23,929 bases of DNA from Terana coerulea (lineage: Eukaryota > Basidiomycota > Agaricomycetes > Polyporales > Phanerochaetaceae): the NCBI GenBank assembly GCA_024811115.1, contig JAKOGH010000476.1, forward strand, positions 1 to 23,929, given 5' to 3'. This document shows positions 21,101 to 23,929 of this stretch, piece by piece. The position numbers and the translations under genes are program-made. The notes below the pieces were generated by a model, which did no database searches, had not been told where the DNA came from, and saw nothing but the letters and a program-made list of their open reading frames with translations. Numbering within the stretch: position 1 is the stretch's first letter; the number at the start of each line of letters is the position of its first letter.

Positions 21101-22934
21101 TGACTTAGCACACGAAGACGCTAAACGCCAGTTGCAGATGCGTCTGCAAGAGCTCGAGATCAGCTCGTCCACCTCTACTACGATCCATGGAGGTCAGTCT
21201 GGCATTGTATCGTACTTGTTTTACATATATCTAACTTGCAACTACAGAACTCCAAGAGGCCGTGGAAACGTACAAGAGCAAGACAGATTCGTACCTCAAG
21301 CGGCTCGAAGAGGCAGAGATTGCCAAGGCGAAGGCCGTCCGCGCAGAAGCCTTCAGTTCGTTAACCATTCTCCCTGAGGCGGCTGGCATGCTAATCACTC
21401 CTTATAGCTCGCCGCGCACTCGCAGATGCCGAGAAGGCTCAAGCCGAAGCCGCTGCGGACCGGCTGGCCCAGGAGGAGCGTCTGAAGGCTGCTGTGGGGC
21501 GTATTCACGAACTTGAGACCAAGTTGGAGGAGGAAGGTCGTGAGAGTTCGGATCTGGAACTGCTCAGGCAGCGCTTGAGGGAAGAGATGGACGACGAAAG
21601 GAAGCAGCATCAGCACGATCTAGCCGAGCGCGACTTCACTGCTGACCAGACGAGGAAGAAGTACCAGAGTGAGTGACTCCGTCCGTCATGCAGACGCTTT
21701 TACTGAATTGCATCCAGCCGAGCTCGCACAATTGACTGAGGGTTCGTCGCTATCTGCTGTTTCGCATCCACGCACGTATCCTGACCTTTGCTTTTCACAG
21801 AACTGCAGTCACAGCGTGATACGATGAGTAGGATCAGAGAGGAGAACCGCAAAGTTCGGTCCAACTATGACGAGCTCCAGCTGCGGTACGACGACGAAGT
21901 CTACAACGGCGGCGCTTGGAAGAAGGAGAAAGAGCGCTACGAGACCAAGATCCAGGATCTCTCGAAAGCCTACGAGTCCTCCGCCGCTGCGCAGACCGAG
22001 CAGCAGTCTCAGATTGTCTCCCTACACTCTCAAGTCCGCGAACTGCGCAGCGTGCTTAACGACGCCGAGGCCGATCGGGCACTACTCCAGAAGGCGCGGC
22101 GCGCCCTGCAGGCAGAACTGGAGTCGATTAAGATGGACCATGTTGATGCGAGCAAGATGACCTCGGACACGGAGCTGCAGCGGTTAAGGCTGAAGAAGCA
22201 GGACCTCGAACGGGCGTTGGAGGAGCAGGAGGACCGGGTGGGCATGACTCTGGAGAGGATGAAGAAGGCGGAGACGTACGCTGCTGAGTGCCAGGTCGAA
22301 CTTGGCAAGGTCCGGGTAGAGAATTCAGAAATGGAGAAACTGAACGTAAGTCATTGGGCGGGATGTCAGTTATTACCTTGCAAGGCTGACTCATTCTATG
22401 CAGGCGAACCTCGAGAAGCAGATCAAGGAGCTCAACGTCCGCATCGTGGATCTCGAGACCAGGTCTCTGAACTCCCCACGTCCTGCGACGACGTCCCGGC
22501 GGCTCGAAAGCCGGATTGAAGAGCTCACGGAGCGGTTGAACCAGAACTCGAAGGATACCTCACGGGAGCATCGTACGGCCGACAAGAGTGCGCGGGATGC
22601 GAAGTTCCAGCTGGCTGAGTCGGACCGTCAGCGCGCACGATTGGAAGAGGAGGTCAAGCAGCGCGAGCAAAGTCCTCAGCATGAGGGCTCAGATGGATGA
22701 GCTGGTAAGTAGTTGTCTTTCCGCAAGAGTGCGAGTTGCTCAAGGCAATTTTAGCAAACCTCCGAGAATAACCTCCAGCTAGCCAAGCGGCGTGCTGAAC
22801 GGGAGGCGGCTGACCTCAAGCAGAAGGCACTGAACCTCGAACGGGAGGTTGAGCGGCTACGCAACCGTCTCGACCGACCCTCCGCATTCCCCGGGTCTCC
22901 GCTGACCTCGCCTCGGAAGGGCAGCAACGCATGA
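15200..22934 (+). CDS. class II myosin heavy chain (conventional myosin)
   Basis: Two-headed motor of the cytokinetic actomyosin ring, orthologous to fission yeast Myo2/Myp2, budding yeast Myo1 and Aspergillus MyoB. Exons: 15200-15376, 15430-15573, 15633-15817, 15865-16376, 16425-19386, 19439-20866, 20917-21067, 21109-21192, 21248-21355, 21408-21668, 21718-21741, 21801-22345, 22404-22704, 22755-22934; about 2353 aa. Order: SH3-like N-domain ([18 protein letters not shown]), MNPPKF motor start, P-loop GESGAGKT (170-177), switch [10 protein letters not shown] (~280), switch [10 protein letters not shown] (~501), loop 2 [20 protein letters not shown], converter [16 protein letters not shown], two weak IQ motifs, the class II junction [14 protein letters not shown], a long heptad coiled coil, and a Pro/Ser tailpiece ([15 protein letters not shown]). 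Four indels break the frame, at 16749/16750 (-1), 17718-17720 (-1), 19076/19077 (+1) and 22668 (+1 or -2). They sum to zero frame change and read as base-calling errors. Confidence 0.93.
21718..21741 (+). other. 24-nt micro-exon of the myosin tail
   Basis: A short exon (ELAQLTE plus split codons) lies between introns 21669-21717 and 21742-21800. Both introns are phase 1 with GT-AG ends. It keeps the coiled-coil frame, so the splice model is well supported. Confidence 0.75.
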
Positions 22935-23332
22935 AATTTCGAGGACACCATTTACCGCACATCTGCTACGACTTTTACGATGCACGACGACTAACTCATG
23001 AACTCACTCAGGCTTTGTTTTTGTGCCCTGCACCCTCATACTCGGACATTCGCATATCCATACCCTATGTGTTGCAGAAATAAATTAACCTAGTCTGTAT
23101 GTATCCGTAACACATATTTTACCCATTATCTTGCACGTTCTCGTCGTTGGTGGCAGCGGGCGTCGGGGTGCGCCTGATGTGGTGGAAGCGGGAGGTGTGA
23201 TTACGTAACGGTAAATAGCGCCGCTGCTGTATAGCTAGGGAAATTAAGGTTTCAGCCACCACTAGCGCGCACGGATTTGGTGCTACGATCAATTGCAGGC
23301 AAGGGCTGCTCGTTAAGACCAACGTTTCCGCC
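22935..23332. other. myosin 3' UTR and RPL38 promoter
   Basis: No gene. The left part is the myosin trailer with AATAAA; the right part (about 23100-23332) must carry the RPL38 promoter. A short palindromic GTTACGTAA-like word (TTACGTAAC at 23200-23208) is seen, with no clear TATA box. Confidence 0.5.
23079..23084 (+). promoter_or_regulatory. poly(A) signal of the myosin gene
   Basis: AATAAA lies 145 nt after the myosin stop, in T-rich 3' DNA before the RPL38 promoter. Confidence 0.5.
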
Positions 23333-23791
23333 ATGGCAAGCACCGTCCCTCATATGCCGTTTCTGTGCGACAAGCTCACCGTAGATTCCGCTTAGCCCAA
23401 GGAAATCCGTGACATCAAGCAGTTCATCGAGATCGCCACCCGGAAGGATGCCACCGGTGCGCACCTGTGTTCTTAGGCTTTGCTGCACCGAACGCTGACT
23501 ATCGCTTCCACGACCTGCTTGCATGGCGTCGTAATGCTCGTAAACAGAGGCGCGGATAAAGAAGATCGCACCACGTGTCGCTGGCGGCAAGACCAAGACC
23601 AAGTTCAAGATCAGGTGCACCCGCTACCTCTACACCCTTGCCCTCGATGACCCAGAAAAGGCCGAGAAGCTCCGCCAGAGCCTTCCCCAGGTTCGCCCAC
23701 CCGAACTTCAAGACTAAGCCATACTGAATGTGTTGTGCATATAGGTCTCCACGTTAAGGACGTCGAGAAGACTGCTGCCAAGAAGAAGTAA
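23333..23791 (+). CDS. RPL38: 60S ribosomal protein L38 (eL38)
   Basis: Small basic protein of the large ribosomal subunit. Exons: 23333-23335 (ATG only), 23396-23456, 23548-23690, 23745-23791. The product reads [20 protein letters not shown], then [37 protein letters not shown] and finally [15 protein letters not shown], about 84 aa and normal for fungi. A TAG sits in frame directly before exon 2, so the start must be spliced on. The best donor is ATG|GCAAGC at 23336, giving a 60-nt GC-AG intron with CTCAC branch and TTAG acceptor. Exon 3 ends one base short of the frame of exon 4: the C run 23685-23688 has four C where SLPPGL needs five. Because the gene is a conserved housekeeping gene, a sequencing error is the likely cause. 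Confidence 0.93.
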
Positions 23792-23929
23792 ACTCGTCGC
23801 GGTCCTTTAGCTATCACTACCAAGTGCTGGTCGTGGTTTGGGCATGGACGGGCAAAATCAGACGAGTCTGATTATGCGCCCCGTGCGTTGCGCGGGTCTT
23901 CACTCCATTGTATTATGGACACTTGGGCT

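Noticed and set aside
1..23929. CRISPR array, bacterial operon signals, rRNA or functional tRNA genes
   Set aside because: None seen. The only tRNA-like sequence is the head of the retroposon at 8164-8234, which lacks a closed acceptor stem.

Overview
The window looks like genomic DNA of a filamentous basidiomycete (Agaricomycetes, polypore-like). Protein genes are split by many 41-65 nt GT-AG introns with CTNAY-type branch sites. The gene content (type II myosin, cytochrome P450s, a pyranose 2-oxidase-like relic, Ty3/gypsy, tRNA-derived SINE and hAT-like repeats) fits wood- or litter-inhabiting mushrooms.

Layout. 1-2424: right-hand part of a decayed Ty3/gypsy retrotransposon on the minus strand, with its 5' LTR at 1951-2424 (ends TGTTAC/GTAACA). 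2425-3553: 3' half of a P450 gene on the plus strand, starting exactly where the LTR ends, so the retroelement appears to have cut the gene. 5172-5670: a TATA-led GC-rich stretch that may be a small unknown gene. 6976-8614: a second P450 relic of similar type, split by a 1.06-kb minus-strand element (7177-8234) with a tRNA-like head, a 16-nt poly(A) tail and diverged target-site duplications. 9207-11018: a minus-strand relic of a pyranose 2-oxidase-like GMC flavoprotein. 11019-12734: LTR-like and hAT-like repeat DNA. This first 13 kb is an accessory, retroelement-rich graveyard of oxidoreductase genes.

The right half is a conserved gene block. 13153-14202 (minus) is an intact three-exon alpha/beta hydrolase. 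15200-22934 (plus) is a 14-exon class II myosin heavy chain. 23333-23791 (plus) is ribosomal protein L38. The hydrolase and myosin are divergently transcribed from a ~1-kb shared intergenic region.

The main caution is that myosin carries four and RPL38 one small indel that break the frame, four of the five at short homopolymers. Both are conserved genes, so sequencing or assembly error is more likely than decay. The same kind of indel in the P450 relics must be read with that in mind. No clearly new biochemical system was found. The best leads are the long tRNA-headed retroposon, a 64-residue insertion in myosin loop 1, the GC-AG intron directly after the RPL38 start codon, and the three oxidoreductase relics beside different repeats.
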